Position numbers and translations under genes: made by a program. A stretch of 64,000 nucleotides of DNA, taken from the NCBI RefSeq assembly GCF_016907955.1, contig NZ_JAFBCX010000019.1:1-64000 (forward strand), written 5' to 3'. The notes beneath the pieces are model-generated. The model ran no database searches. It had not been told where the DNA came from and saw only the letters and a list, made by a program, of their open reading frames with translations. The stretch comes from Lentzea nigeriaca. GTDB taxonomy: Bacteria; Actinomycetota; Actinomycetes; Mycobacteriales; Pseudonocardiaceae. Below, one piece after another: positions 8,313-18,947 of this stretch; within the stretch, counting starts at the first letter, position 1, and each line of letters begins with the position of its first letter.

Positions 8313-9593
8313 TCAGGTGCTGAGAACGTCGTAGCGGCCCTCGAATCGGACCGTGTGCGGGCTCGAGTTGGTCACGGTGATCCAGTAGGTGGCCTGGGTG
8401 GCGTTGGCCCGTTCGACCGCGACCGACCACGAGAGCGTCGGTGTGCCGGGGCAGATCAGGGTCGGCATGATCGTCCACACCACGTGCCAGTTCGCCGGCC
8501 AGCCGAAGGTGAACCACCGTCGGCTCGTGTTGGCGGCGACGGTCCCGAACCACTGCGTGCCCGGCGGCCGCGCCAGGCAGTTGGCGTACGGCGGCGGTCC
8601 GCTCGACCCGGCGGCCCTGAGCTGCAGTTGTGCGCGGTACGTCGCGAGCACCGAGTTCGTCTGGCTGTACGTCGGGTCGAACGTGAGCCCGCCGCTGAAG
8701 GTCCGGTGGAACACGTCGGCGCCGGTCGGCACCAGGCTCGCGGCCGGGTCGCCCTGCACGGACGCCCAGGTTGCCCGCGGCACCGGGTTCGGGAAGAGCG
8801 CCGGGTCGACCACGTACGTCTCACCGCTCGTGAGCGTGAGCGTCGGTGCCACGTGCCAGCCCCAGTACACGTTGCAGTCGGGCTTGTTGAAGCTGACCAC
8901 GTGCAGGTTGCCGTAGATCCACACCTTGTCCGGCTGCACCCCGGCGCCGATCATCAACCGGCACATCTCGTGCGCCCGTCCCCAGCACCCGTCGTCGGGA
9001 TAGGTGAAGGGAATTCCAGGTGAAATCGGATTCGCCGAACACGCCGTGCGGTTGTTGACGAGAGTGAACATCTCGTTCGCCCTGGCGAGTGTCACCGGTG
9101 TGCCGAGAACTCCGCTCTCACCGGTTTCCGCGCTTTCCGCGCGCACTTTTGGGTCAGGCCGGACATCGATGATCTCGTGCTCGTCGAGGGTTTCCGTGAC
9201 GAGTGCCGGCTCCTGGCTCTCGTACGCCCGGCGCAGCGCGGCCAGCAGCTCGCCGAACTCGGGGTTGCCGCGCGACAGCCGGTGCCGGGCCTGCGAGACG
9301 ACCAGTTCGACGTCCACGCCGTCGTCGCGTTCCCGCAGCTCACCGACCACGACCGGCAGCGGGCACAGCACCTCCGTGATCACTCCCGTCGCGGGGTCGA
9401 ACTCCACGTAGGCGGACAGTCCGGCCGCGCGCATCTCGTCCAGCGCGGCCAGCCAGCCGGTGGCCCTGGAATCCTCGAGATCCAGCCGGGCAGTGCTCCC
9501 GCTCCGGAATACCACGGCGCGATATCGCGTTTCCACGTGCGCCTCGGTCGCCAGCTCGCTGACTTCTTCGACCAGAACGTTTTCGCGCGGCAT
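8313..9593 (-). CDS. Protein-glutaminase-like deamidase with C-terminal beta domain
   Basis: 426 residues. The N-terminal ~150 residues are unrecognised. The middle matches the protein-glutaminase fold: Cys203 in [12 protein letters not shown], His247 in [10 protein letters not shown] and Asp263 in TYVVDPALF have the order and local sequence of the Cys-His-Asp triad of Chryseobacterium protein-glutaminase, which converts protein glutamine to glutamate. Residues ~346-425 form a Trp-rich beta domain duplicated in the next gene. No signal peptide or membrane segment is visible, unlike the secreted bacterial enzyme, so it may act inside the cell or leave by another route. It is divergent from lepA. 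Confidence 0.78.
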   Translation of the reverse strand: MPRENVLVEEVSELATEAHVETRYRAVVFRSGSTARLDLEDSRATGWLAALDEMRAAGLSAYVEFDPATGVITEVLCPLPVVVGELRERDDGVDVELVVSQARHRLSRGNPEFGELLAALRRAYESQEPALVTETLDEHEIIDVRPDPKVRAESAETGESGVLGTPVTLARANEMFTLVNNRTACSANPISPGIPFTYPDDGCWGRAHEMCRLMIGAGVQPDKVWIYGNLHVVSFNKPDCNVYWGWHVAPTLTLTSGETYVVDPALFPNPVPRATWASVQGDPAASLVPTGADVFHRTFSGGLTFDPTYSQTNSVLATYRAQLQLRAAGSSGPPPYANCLARPPGTQWFGTVAANTSRRWFTFGWPANWHVVWTIMPTLICPGTPTLSWSVAVERANATQATYWITVTNSSPHTVRFEGRYDVLST

Positions 9594-9785
9594 CGCCCGA
9601 CTTTATTGGGGGAGGGCATTACGCACACAGAGCCGAAAGCCCATGTCATTTTGCTATGCTTCGGCCATCGGAGTGACGTGCGACGGGCCGGTGCGGCGGG
9701 GCCGGGCCGGACCAGTGGTGCGGAGCACGTCGGCAGCTATGGGACCATAAGGGGACACCCGTCCGATTTCCTGCTGAGGACCACC

Positions 9786-11621
<1,836 letters not shown>

Positions 11622-11631
11622 CCCTGGTGTT

Positions 11632-11663
11632 CGGTCGCGTCACACGATCGGGTGGCGCGACCG
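11632..11663 (+). terminator. Hairpin after lepA, probable terminator
   Basis: Stem CGGTCGCG (11632-11639) / CGCGACCG (11656-11663) with a few more weak pairs inside, 10 nt after the lepA stop. There is no T-tract, as is common for actinobacterial terminators. Confidence 0.45.
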
Positions 11664-11716
11664 ACGAGGCCCGGATTTGGGCCGAAACTGTCATACCCCT
11701 CTGACACGCGACTGGC

Positions 11717-12256
11717 GTGCACGGGCGTCCCTTTACGGTCGAGGACCTGGAGGGCATGCCCGATGATGGCAACCGATACGAACTCATCGACGGGATGCTC
11801 CTGGTGAGCCCGGCGCCGGGTGCCCGGCACCAGAAGATCGTCGCGAAGCTGGTGGTCAAGCTGGATCCCTCGTGCCCAGATGATCTGCACGTGTTGCCGG
11901 CACCGTTCGCGGTACGGCCATCGCACACCCTGGAAGTGCAGCCAGACCTCCTGGTGTGCAGCGACAGCGATCTCACGGACAAGCTGTTGCCGGTCGCTCC
12001 GCTGCTCGCCGTCGAGATCCTGTCGCCTAGTACTGCGCTCAACGACCTCAACACCAAGAAGGCGGTCTACGAGCGACTGGGTGTGCCGAGTTACTGGGTC
12101 ATCGATCCGGACGTGCCGACGTCGACCGTGTTCGAGTTCGGCGCCGACGGCCTGTACGAGAAGACGGTCGTCGCCAAGGCCGACGACGTGTTCGAAGCCA
12201 CGAAGCCGTTCCCGGTGCGGTTCTCGCCCGCTGAACTGCTGGGCACCCTCAAGTAG
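11717..12256 (+). CDS. Uma2-family (DUF820) putative nuclease
   Basis: 179 residues from GTG 11717. It has the family order FTVEDLEGMPDDGNRYELIDGML, then HQKIVAKL, a central EVQPDLLV, then AVEILSPSTALNDLNTKKAVYERLGVPSYWVIDP. The Asp of QPDL and the E-x-L of VEIL ... K make a PD-(D/E)XK-like site. Uma2 proteins are widespread predicted endonucleases of unknown role, abundant in cyanobacteria and actinomycetes and often linked to mobile elements. It stands alone here. Confidence 0.88.
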   Translation: MHGRPFTVEDLEGMPDDGNRYELIDGMLLVSPAPGARHQKIVAKLVVKLDPSCPDDLHVLPAPFAVRPSHTLEVQPDLLVCSDSDLTDKLLPVAPLLAVEILSPSTALNDLNTKKAVYERLGVPSYWVIDPDVPTSTVFEFGADGLYEKTVVAKADDVFEATKPFPVRFSPAELLGTLK

Positions 12257-12317
12257 CTTTCGCCGGCTCGGTGACGCCTCAGTCCCCACGTGCATGGCCA
12301 CGAAGGGCGATAGGTAG

Positions 12318-12917
12318 TCACCTGGTCACCCGGTAGGTCACGTGCGTGAAGCCGTGGCCTGCGCGTGACTCCACCTGCTCCAGGTCGAGTGCCGGCACGC
12401 CGTCGAACAACCGCGTGCCCGCGCCGAGCGTGATCGGCACGATGCGCAGCCGCAGCTCGTCGACCAGGCCGGCCCTGAGGTACTGGTTGATGGTGGTGGC
12501 GCCGCCGTGGATGGAGATGTTGCCGTCGCCCGCCGCCTCGCGCGCGAGCTTGAACGCGGCCTCGATGCCGTCGGTGACGAAGTGGAACGTGGTGCCGCCC
12601 TCCATCGGCTGCGGCTCGCGCGCGTGATGCGTGAGCACGAAGACCGGCGCGTGGTACGGCGGGTTGTCGCCCCACCAGCCGTTCCACGGGCGGTCCCACT
12701 CGCCGCGGACCGGGCCGAACATGTTGCGGCCCATGATGAACGCCTTGGTCTGCGCCAACTTGTCCTGCTGGAACTGGCGTTCGGCGGGGTCTTCGTACCA
12801 GGCGTGCAGCTTGCTGCCCCAGCCGTCGCCGCCGTCGTCGCCGAACGGGCGGTCCTCGGACTGGTTGTGTCCGGCGGAGTAGCCGTCGAGGGAGATCGTC
12901 AGGTCGCAAGTCACCAT
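12318..12917 (-). CDS. Dihydrofolate reductase-family protein (RibD C-terminal type)
   Basis: 199 residues from ATG 12917. The typical RibD-C/YwjB pattern is present: MVTCDLTISLDGYSAGHNQS, AFIMGRNMFGPVRG, VFVLTHHAREP, GGTTFHFVTDG, SIHGGATTINQYLRAGLVDEL and LGAGTRLFDG. These are NADPH-dependent reductases with mostly unknown substrates. It is divergent from the methyltransferase, the two starts being 148 bp apart. Confidence 0.9.
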   Translation of the reverse strand: MVTCDLTISLDGYSAGHNQSEDRPFGDDGGDGWGSKLHAWYEDPAERQFQQDKLAQTKAFIMGRNMFGPVRGEWDRPWNGWWGDNPPYHAPVFVLTHHAREPQPMEGGTTFHFVTDGIEAAFKLAREAAGDGNISIHGGATTINQYLRAGLVDELRLRIVPITLGAGTRLFDGVPALDLEQVESRAGHGFTHVTYRVTR

Positions 12918-13065
12918 GAGGTTCAGGGTGGACCGGTCTTGGTCTGACGTCCAATGCCAAACCGTGCGACTCCAACGGGTCGGGCGTGGCATCCGGCTGC
13001 TGCCGTCGTTGCCGCTTTGGCAACGTAAGTTGCCAGTCCGGCATGCCCGCGCGCATCTTGGGAGC

Positions 13066-13677
13066 ATGACGACTGCACAGGAGTTCTGGGAGTCCTTCTA
13101 CTCGGAGCGGGACCAGGTGTGGTCCGGCAAGCCGAACCCGTTGCTGGTGCGGGAAGCCGAGCACCTCACGCCTGGCAGCGCACTCGACGTCGGGTGCGCG
13201 GAGGGCGGCGACGCCGTGTGGCTCGCCAAGAGAGGCTGGCGGGTGCTGGGCGTGGACGTGTCGCAGGTGGCGCTGGACCGGGCGCTGAAGCACGCCTACG
13301 ACGAGGGCGTCGAGATCGCGGTGGAGCGGCACGACCTCAAGGAGACGTTCCCCGAAGGGCTGTTCGACCTGGTCAGCGCCCAGTTCCTGCACTCGCCGGT
13401 GGAGGAGGACGGGGAGCGCGACAGCATCCTGAAGCGGGCCTCGCAGGCGGTGGCACCGGGCGGGCACCTGATCATCGGCGGGCACGCGGGGGCGCCGTCG
13501 TGGTCGGAGCACCAGCACTACTACTTCCCGACCACCAAGGACGTGCTCGACCACCTCGCGTTGACGGACAACTGGATCGTCATCACCGACGAGGTGGTCG
13601 AGCGGCCTCTGGTCGGGCCGGACGGTCAGGAGGAGACGCGCAAGGACAACGTCCTCACCGTCAAGCGTCTCTACTAG
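13066..13677 (+). CDS. Class I SAM-dependent methyltransferase
   Basis: 203 residues from ATG 13066. Motif I ALDVGCAEGGDAVWLA, the acidic end of strand 2 VLGVDVS, and the post-motif FDLVSAQFLHSP identify a class I methyltransferase close to thiopurine/tellurite-resistance-type enzymes (WxGKPNPLLV near the N-terminus). The substrate is unknown. The stop shares CTAG with the convergent PNGase A-like gene. Confidence 0.9.
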   Translation: MTTAQEFWESFYSERDQVWSGKPNPLLVREAEHLTPGSALDVGCAEGGDAVWLAKRGWRVLGVDVSQVALDRALKHAYDEGVEIAVERHDLKETFPEGLFDLVSAQFLHSPVEEDGERDSILKRASQAVAPGGHLIIGGHAGAPSWSEHQHYYFPTTKDVLDHLALTDNWIVITDEVVERPLVGPDGQEETRKDNVLTVKRLY

Positions 13678-15251
13678 ACCACGTACCCGTGTTCGGTCTT
13701 CAGCGTGCGCTGGCAGAAGCGGCCGTCCACCGTGCCGCGCCAGCGTTCGCTGGACGACCCGTCCGCGTAGGAAAGGACGCCGTTGGTCCGCCCGAAGCCG
13801 CCCTGCGTGTCGATGGTGTCGTCGCTGAACTTCGCCCCCTCGCCGACCGTCCACAAGCGACGTCCCATGTGGACCCTCGCGTCGATGCGGTAGTTGTTGT
13901 CGTTCACGATGTTCTGCGTGACGTCCACGTTGAGCGGGAAGTCGAACCCGTCGAGCCTTCCCTTCGACGAGTACGTGCCCCTCACGTTCTGGTCGGTCTT
14001 CTGCCTGGTCGCCTTCTCCGCGAGTGAGGTCGTGTTGTCGAACGTCCAGGCGCCCTGGGAGAAGACCTGCTGCGTGCCGCGAGACGTCCTGATCACGCCG
14101 CTGGTCCGCCAGGTTCGCCGCACCTGCGTCCTGATCGTCACGTCCAGGTCCGTGCCGGTCGTGGACGTCCTGACCTCCGCGGCGGGTACGTCCGCGAGGG
14201 TCAGTGTTCCGGTCACCCGCTGGACGCGCGGATCCGTGGTGGCGAAGAGGTTTCCGCCCAACGTCCAGTCGTCGACGATCCCGCGCGGCGGTACCAGCTC
14301 GATCGTGTGCTGCTTCCCGTCGGTCAACGTGCCGATGAACGGGCTCAGATCGATCGTGTACGGCAGTGTGTCGATGGCGTCGACGGCCGAGATCGGCCGC
14401 CACAGCATCGGCGCCACCCCACCGGTGTAGATCACCGAGTACGGGGCGACCACGCCGGCGGACCGCCCGTCGACGCGTACCTCGACCTCGCGATACGTTC
14501 CGCCACCGCACAGTCCGGCTTCCGGGAACCGGGCGGCGAGGTCGCTCGGCACGTTCGACCACCAGAACTCCTCACAGCCGCCGCCGCGCGCGTAGATCTC
14601 GGCGGTCAGCTTCGCGGTGTTCGGCGGAACGGTGACCTGGCGAGTGAAGTTCTTGCCGTCTTTGAGGAACTGCCAGCCGGGTTGATGAGCGTCGGCGGCG
14701 AGAGGCAGCACGACGTCGGCCTGCCGGGGTGCCGGGTACTTCGTCGTCGCCTGGTAGTAGGTGATCGTCACCTCGATGTCGAACGGCCCGGTGTAGGTGT
14801 CGTTGACGACGTTGCCGAGATCCACCACGAACGGCTGCGCCTTGGTCAGCAGCGGTGCGAAAGCCGTGATGTCCCGGTCGAAATGCCACACGATGCCCGA
14901 CGGGTCCGGCTCCGGCGTCGACGTCCGCAACACCTCCGCCCCGCCGATCCACAACCCGGCGAGCCGGTCGAACTGGCGTCCCTTGCTGCGGCCCGTCCAG
15001 TCCAGCACGACCTTCGTCCACGGCCCGGCGCACTCCGGTGCTGGCGCGAGCGTGCCGACGAACGGCTGCCCGTAGGAGTTCGCGAACGTGTGCCGCATCG
15101 CCGTGACAGTGCAGGACTTCGTCGGCGGCCGGCTCACCGCCGGAATCGCCTGGAGCGGGTCCTGGTAGTCCGTGACCACCCGGTCGGCCTTCGCCACGGG
15201 CACCGGCAGCAGCGCGAGCACGGCCAACGCCGTGGCAAGGGTTCGACGCAT
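13674..15251 (-). CDS. Secreted PNGase A-like peptide amidase
   Basis: 525 residues with a signal peptide (~1-22, ending PVAKA). The sequence follows the plant/fungal peptide-N4-(N-acetylglucosaminyl)asparagine amidase A family: GPWTKVVLDWTGRSKGRQFDRLAGLWIGGAEVLRT-type beginning, FHF/WHFDRDITAF, an early disulfide pair, and a beta-sandwich second half. PNGase A removes N-glycans from glycoproteins. In a soil actinomycete it would act on plant or fungal glycoproteins, in keeping with the chitinase and SGNH esterase nearby. Activity is inferred from family only. Confidence 0.82.
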   Translation of the reverse strand: MRRTLATALAVLALLPVPVAKADRVVTDYQDPLQAIPAVSRPPTKSCTVTAMRHTFANSYGQPFVGTLAPAPECAGPWTKVVLDWTGRSKGRQFDRLAGLWIGGAEVLRTSTPEPDPSGIVWHFDRDITAFAPLLTKAQPFVVDLGNVVNDTYTGPFDIEVTITYYQATTKYPAPRQADVVLPLAADAHQPGWQFLKDGKNFTRQVTVPPNTAKLTAEIYARGGGCEEFWWSNVPSDLAARFPEAGLCGGGTYREVEVRVDGRSAGVVAPYSVIYTGGVAPMLWRPISAVDAIDTLPYTIDLSPFIGTLTDGKQHTIELVPPRGIVDDWTLGGNLFATTDPRVQRVTGTLTLADVPAAEVRTSTTGTDLDVTIRTQVRRTWRTSGVIRTSRGTQQVFSQGAWTFDNTTSLAEKATRQKTDQNVRGTYSSKGRLDGFDFPLNVDVTQNIVNDNNYRIDARVHMGRRLWTVGEGAKFSDDTIDTQGGFGRTNGVLSYADGSSSERWRGTVDGRFCQRTLKTEHGYVV

Positions 15252-15314
15252 GGCCGGACGTTAGCGCCGTCGTGCCGTGAGGTGCACTCGTTCACGGTTG
15301 CCGGGAAACGCAAA

Positions 15315-15345
15315 GGCCACCCGCGGCAACGCTGCCGGGGTGGCC
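15315..15345 (-). terminator. Rho-independent-type hairpin after the 75-aa gene
   Basis: GGCCACCC (15315-15322) pairs with GGGTGGCC (15338-15345), and CGGCA (15324-15328) with TGCCG (15333-15337), giving a nearly continuous stem. On the minus strand it is followed by TTTGCGTTT. It lies downstream of the minus-strand 75-residue gene and upstream of the PNGase gene. Confidence 0.75.
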
Positions 15346-15360
15346 CACACATGAACCCTG

Positions 15361-15588
15361 TCAGGCGGAACGGATCAGCCGGTCCATCGCCTGACGGTTG
15401 ATGATCGAACGGAGCTCGCTCGTCTCCTCGGCCGTGTGGCGGGCGAGGATGGCGTCCAGTTCGAGGCGGTCGCTTTCGGAGGTGTAGCTGGCCAACTGCC
15501 GCTCCAGGCTCCGGCGCTTCAGTCGAGCGTCGCGGCGGGTCGCCAGGCTCGAGCGCAGGGACTTCACGGACAGGTCGTGGCGGGTCAT
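15361..15588 (-). CDS. Hypothetical basic/helical protein, 75 aa
   Basis: 75 residues from ATG 15588 behind GGAAGGAAACG. Rich in Arg, Ser, Leu and Glu, with heptad-like spacing (RRSLERQLASYTSESDRLELDAIL), so probably one long helical hairpin or a coiled coil. No signal peptide, membrane segment or known motif. Followed by a clear terminator, which supports it as a real, separately transcribed gene. Function unknown. Confidence 0.7.
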   Translation of the reverse strand: MTRHDLSVKSLRSSLATRRDARLKRRSLERQLASYTSESDRLELDAILARHTAEETSELRSIINRQAMDRLIRSA

Positions 15589-15662
15589 CGTTTCCTTCCA
15601 ATCTTGGTTACGAATCGATAATACACCCTGTTCAGGCGACCTGTACCGATGAAGAAGGTTAG

Positions 15663-16100
15663 TTAACTCACGAACTCGTCGAGCAACCTCAGCGCGGTGG
15701 CGTACTTGATCTCCAGCCGGGCCCTCGTCTCGTCGTCCAGACGGGCCATGCGGGCAGGGGAGAGGTTGTCGGCGATGTCCGCGCGCTTCACGGTCACCGC
15801 CAGCGGGTTCGCGGCCACGCGGCGCAGGTAGTCGGCCTGCGGCTCGTCCGGCAGGTGTGACAACGCCACGACGGCGTCCACGACCGCCGAAGGGCATCCC
15901 CGCGACGACAAGTCCGCGGCGGTCACCGAGGTGTCCTCGATGACGTCGTGCAGAACGGCGGCCATCTGCGCGTGTTCACCCGATACCGATGCCATCACTC
16001 GGAGCGGATGTCCGATGTACGGACGGCCTGACTTGTCGACCTGGCCGTCGTGCGCGGAGGTGGCGATGGCGATGGCGTCTGCGAGGGTGAACACGCGCAT
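15663..16100 (-). CDS. HD-domain phosphohydrolase (SpoT/MESH1-like)
   Basis: 145 residues from ATG 16100 (TTG 16103 also possible). The HD pattern of small alarmone hydrolases is present: H in TSAHDGQ, RPYIGHPLRV, the HD pair in AAVLHDVIEDT, and a late D in KRADIADNLSP. Such proteins hydrolyse (p)ppGpp or related nucleotides, possibly NADPH; no synthetase domain is present. It begins 4 nt after the SGNH hydrolase stop, so the two are probably co-transcribed, though an obvious functional link is lacking. Confidence 0.83.
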   Translation of the reverse strand: MRVFTLADAIAIATSAHDGQVDKSGRPYIGHPLRVMASVSGEHAQMAAVLHDVIEDTSVTAADLSSRGCPSAVVDAVVALSHLPDEPQADYLRRVAANPLAVTVKRADIADNLSPARMARLDDETRARLEIKYATALRLLDEFVS

Positions 16101-16104
16101 CAAG

Positions 16105-17244
16105 CTAAAGCAGCGAGAGGTCCACCGCCTGGCCCATCGCCTGATAGCCCGCGTCGGTGAGGTGCAGGCGGTCCGGTCGCGCGTACTCGTCGCGCAGCCA
16201 CGCCGGGCGCGCGGGATCGCGTACGGCGGCGTCGAAGTCCACGATGCCGTCGAACGCGCCCGAAGTCCGGATCCAGGAGTTCACGGCGGAACGCACGGCC
16301 TCGCGTGCGTCGGTGTAGTTGGCGTAGCCGCCCATCGGCGTGATGGTGCCGCCGAGAACTCTCACGCCACGGGAGTGCGCGAGAGAGATCACCCGCAGGT
16401 AGCCGTCGCGCAGTTCCTCGAACGTGGCGTCGGGCTTGGCCTTGATGTCGTTGATGCCCTCCAGCACGATCAACGTCCGCACGCCTGACCGTTGCAGCAC
16501 GTCTCGTGGCGTCCGTGCGATGCCGGAAACGCCGTACGTGCCATCGCGGAGGAGTTGGTTGCCGGAGATTCCGGAGTTCACCACGCCCAACGACGTCCGT
16601 GACGCCAGCACGTCGGTCCACCGGCGGTGTGCGCCGCCGGTGGAGCCTGACCCGTCGGTGATCGAGTCGCCCAGTGCCACAACGGACCCGCGCACGGGCG
16701 AGGTCACGGACACCTCGGACAGGTAGTACCAGGACGACACCTTCTGTGTGAACGCCGCACCGTCGGAGTCTCCAGCGTGGTCGCCGGGAGCCACGTAGTT
16801 CGTGGCCAGCGCACTGCGGTGATACGTCGCCACGGCCGGCGCCGACGAGGCCCAGATCGACACGGCGAGGGAGGAATCGGCGGATGTCCGCAACGCCACC
16901 GGGTCCGACAGCACCTCACCGCCGCGCGGCACGACGACGGACTCGCGACCGCGGAAGGTGACGCGACGGGCCTGGTCTCCCAGCGCGGCACCGGTTCCGG
17001 CCGCGGCCACGGACGCCCTGCCGACGGTGAGATCGCCGGAGCTGAACACGTTCGAGAGCCTCACCCGCACCGTCGAGCCGCCGACGGTCAGCCGGACGAC
17101 GTTGCGAACCGTGTAGGAGGTGCCGCTGACATCCGATGTCACGGGTGTTTGCATCGCGGAACCCCACGCCGCCACCCAGCCGGGGGAAGCGTTGGCGGGC
17201 GACACAAACCCCAGCAACAAAGCCAGAACAGCCAGTACGCGCAT
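16105..17244 (-). CDS. Secreted SGNH/GDSL hydrolase
   Basis: 379 residues. Signal peptide ~1-21 (ends PANASP). After a beta-rich N-terminal domain (~20-190) the SGNH blocks appear in order: block I VVALGDSITDG (nucleophile Ser), block II NSGISGN, block III EGINDI, and block V DRLHLTDAGY (catalytic Asp/His). It is probably an extracellular esterase on polysaccharide acetyl groups or lipids. The gene is divergent from the chitinase, sharing a 139-bp region with a DasR-like operator, so joint regulation by chitin breakdown products is plausible. Confidence 0.9.
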   Translation of the reverse strand: MRVLAVLALLLGFVSPANASPGWVAAWGSAMQTPVTSDVSGTSYTVRNVVRLTVGGSTVRVRLSNVFSSGDLTVGRASVAAAGTGAALGDQARRVTFRGRESVVVPRGGEVLSDPVALRTSADSSLAVSIWASSAPAVATYHRSALATNYVAPGDHAGDSDGAAFTQKVSSWYYLSEVSVTSPVRGSVVALGDSITDGSGSTGGAHRRWTDVLASRTSLGVVNSGISGNQLLRDGTYGVSGIARTPRDVLQRSGVRTLIVLEGINDIKAKPDATFEELRDGYLRVISLAHSRGVRVLGGTITPMGGYANYTDAREAVRSAVNSWIRTSGAFDGIVDFDAAVRDPARPAWLRDEYARPDRLHLTDAGYQAMGQAVDLSLL

Positions 17245-17318
17245 GTCACTCCCTCGGTAACACGGCGGCGCGCTCAGCCTAATACATCCGATGACCAGTG
17301 CAATGCTTGACCGAGGGT

Positions 17319-17334
17319 AGTGGTCTAGTCCATT
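17319..17334. promoter_or_regulatory. DasR-type operator (dre-like site)
   Basis: AGTGGTCTAGTCCATT contains TGGTCTAGTCCA, 11 of 12 identical to TGGTCTAGACCA, the core of the DasR site and of the direct repeats known from Streptomyces chitinase promoters. A second partial copy TAGTCCA lies at 17337-17343, and a possible -35 TTGACC at 17307-17312. It is 50 bp upstream of the chitinase start and 75 bp from the divergent SGNH start. Confidence 0.72.
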
Positions 17335-17383
17335 TTTAGTCCAACTCACAGCATGGCCGCCGCATGATGTGTGGAGGTGGACC

Positions 17384-18838
17384 ATGTCCAAGACCAGACG
17401 AGCAGCGATCGCGCTGCTGTCCGCGCTGTTCGCCTGTGCCGGTCTGGTGTTGGTGATCAACGGCAGCGCCAGCGCCGCGAACCTCGCGGCCAACAGCGGT
17501 TTCGAGGCCGGCAACCTGAGCGGCTGGACCTGCTCGGAGGGCACGAGCGTCACCACGGGCACGAAGCGCACCGGCAGTTACGCACTGCAGGGCGCGCCGG
17601 CCGGGCAGAGCAACGCGCGATGCCAGCAAACCGTGACGGTGCAAGCGAACACGGCCTACAAGCTGACCGCGTGGGTGCAGGGCAGCTACGTCTACCTCGG
17701 CGTCACGGGCGGTGTGGAGAAGCAGACCTGGACGCCGAGCACGAACGGCTTCCAGCAGCTCACCGTCGACTTCACCAGCGGTGCCGCCACCAGCGTGACG
17801 ATCTACGTGCACGGCTGGTACGGCCAGCCCACCTACTACGCCGACGACGTCAGCCTCGACGGACCGGGCACGCCGCCAACGACCACAAGCACCACCACTA
17901 CGACGACAACGACCACCACCACCACGACCAGCAATCCGCCGAACACCGGTCTGCCCAAGCACGTCCTGACGGGCTACTGGCAGAACTTCTACAACGGTGC
18001 GCGCGCACTCAGGCTGTCCGACGTCCCCACCACCTACGACATCGTGGCGGTGTCGTTCGCCGACGCGACCGGCACGCCGGGACAGGTCTCGTTCACGCTC
18101 GACTCCGGCCTGAGCAGCCAGCTCGGCGGCTACACCGACGCCCAGTTCAAGGCCGACGTCAGGACGCTGCAGAGCCGCGGCCAGAAGGTGATCATCAGCG
18201 TCGGCGGCCAGAACGGCACGATCAGCGTCGGCGACTCCACCTCGGCGACCAACTTCGCCAACAGCATCAAGTCCCTGATCGCCGGCTACGGCTTCAACGG
18301 CGTCGACATCGACCTCGAGAACGGCGTCAACTCCACCTACATGGCACAGGCGCTGCGCAGCATCCACGCCGGTGGCGGCACGGTGATCACGATGGCCCCG
18401 CAGACGATCGACATGCAGAGCACCGGCGCGGAGTACTTCAAGCTGGCGCTGAACATCAAGGACATCCTGACGATCGTCAACATGCAGTACTACAACTCCG
18501 GCTCGATGCTCGGCTGCGACCAGCAGGTCTACAGCCAGGGCACGGTCAACTTCCTGACCGCGCTCGCGTGCATCCAGCTGCAGAACGGCCTGCGTCCCGA
18601 CCAGGTCGGTCTCGGGCTGCCCGCGTCGCCGTCCGGAGCAGGCGGTGGCTACCAGTCGCCGGCGAACGTCAACAACGCGCTCAGCTGCCTCGCCCGCGGC
18701 ACCAACTGCGGCACGTTCAAGCCGAGCACGACCTGGCCGTCGATCCGCGGCGCCATGACGTGGTCGATCAACTGGGACGCGTCGAACAACTGGCAGTTCG
18801 CCAACACGGTCGCCCCTCATCTGGACTCCCTGCCCTAG
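17384..18838 (+). CDS. Secreted GH18 chitinase with N-terminal carbohydrate-binding module
   Basis: 484 residues from ATG 17384 behind GGAGGTGG. Signal peptide ~1-32 (ends GSASA). Residues ~33-160 form a CBM4/9- or CBM16-type jelly roll (NSGFEAGNLSGW ... YYADDVSLDG); ~163-185 is a Thr-rich linker; ~190-484 is a family 18 catalytic domain. The DxxDxDxE motif is seen as GVDIDLE, with catalytic Glu ~312. It resembles Streptomyces ChiD-like exochitinases. It hydrolyses extracellular chitin, releasing the GlcNAc that relieves DasR repression, in keeping with the upstream operator. Confidence 0.95.
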   Translation: MSKTRRAAIALLSALFACAGLVLVINGSASAANLAANSGFEAGNLSGWTCSEGTSVTTGTKRTGSYALQGAPAGQSNARCQQTVTVQANTAYKLTAWVQGSYVYLGVTGGVEKQTWTPSTNGFQQLTVDFTSGAATSVTIYVHGWYGQPTYYADDVSLDGPGTPPTTTSTTTTTTTTTTTTTSNPPNTGLPKHVLTGYWQNFYNGARALRLSDVPTTYDIVAVSFADATGTPGQVSFTLDSGLSSQLGGYTDAQFKADVRTLQSRGQKVIISVGGQNGTISVGDSTSATNFANSIKSLIAGYGFNGVDIDLENGVNSTYMAQALRSIHAGGGTVITMAPQTIDMQSTGAEYFKLALNIKDILTIVNMQYYNSGSMLGCDQQVYSQGTVNFLTALACIQLQNGLRPDQVGLGLPASPSGAGGGYQSPANVNNALSCLARGTNCGTFKPSTTWPSIRGAMTWSINWDASNNWQFANTVAPHLDSLP

Positions 18839-18869
18839 ATGATGGTCCGTCCGTCGTAACCGCCGGAGA

Positions 18870-18907
18870 AGCCCCTGTTTCCTTGCGTCATCAAGGACAC
18901 AGGGGCT
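18870..18907 (+). terminator. Hairpin terminator after chitinase gene
   Basis: AGCCCCTGT (18870-18878) pairs with ACAGGGGCT (18899-18907), with a second inner stem CCTTG/CAAGG. The 3' side is followed by TTA. It lies 32 nt after the chitinase stop and before the flavin oxidoreductase gene. Confidence 0.8.
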
Positions 18908-18947
18908 TTACCGGGCATCCACCGCCAGGTCCAACTAGGTTGTGCAC

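Noticed and set aside
12091-14562. 823-codon minus-strand frame crossing the reductase, methyltransferase and PNGase regions
   Set aside because: It runs out of frame through three recognisable genes on both strands and shows no domain of its own.
17880-17935. ACC/ACG repeat array resembling a microsatellite or CRISPR-like tract
   Set aside because: It is the in-frame Thr-rich linker of the chitinase, usual for secreted actinobacterial glycoside hydrolases.
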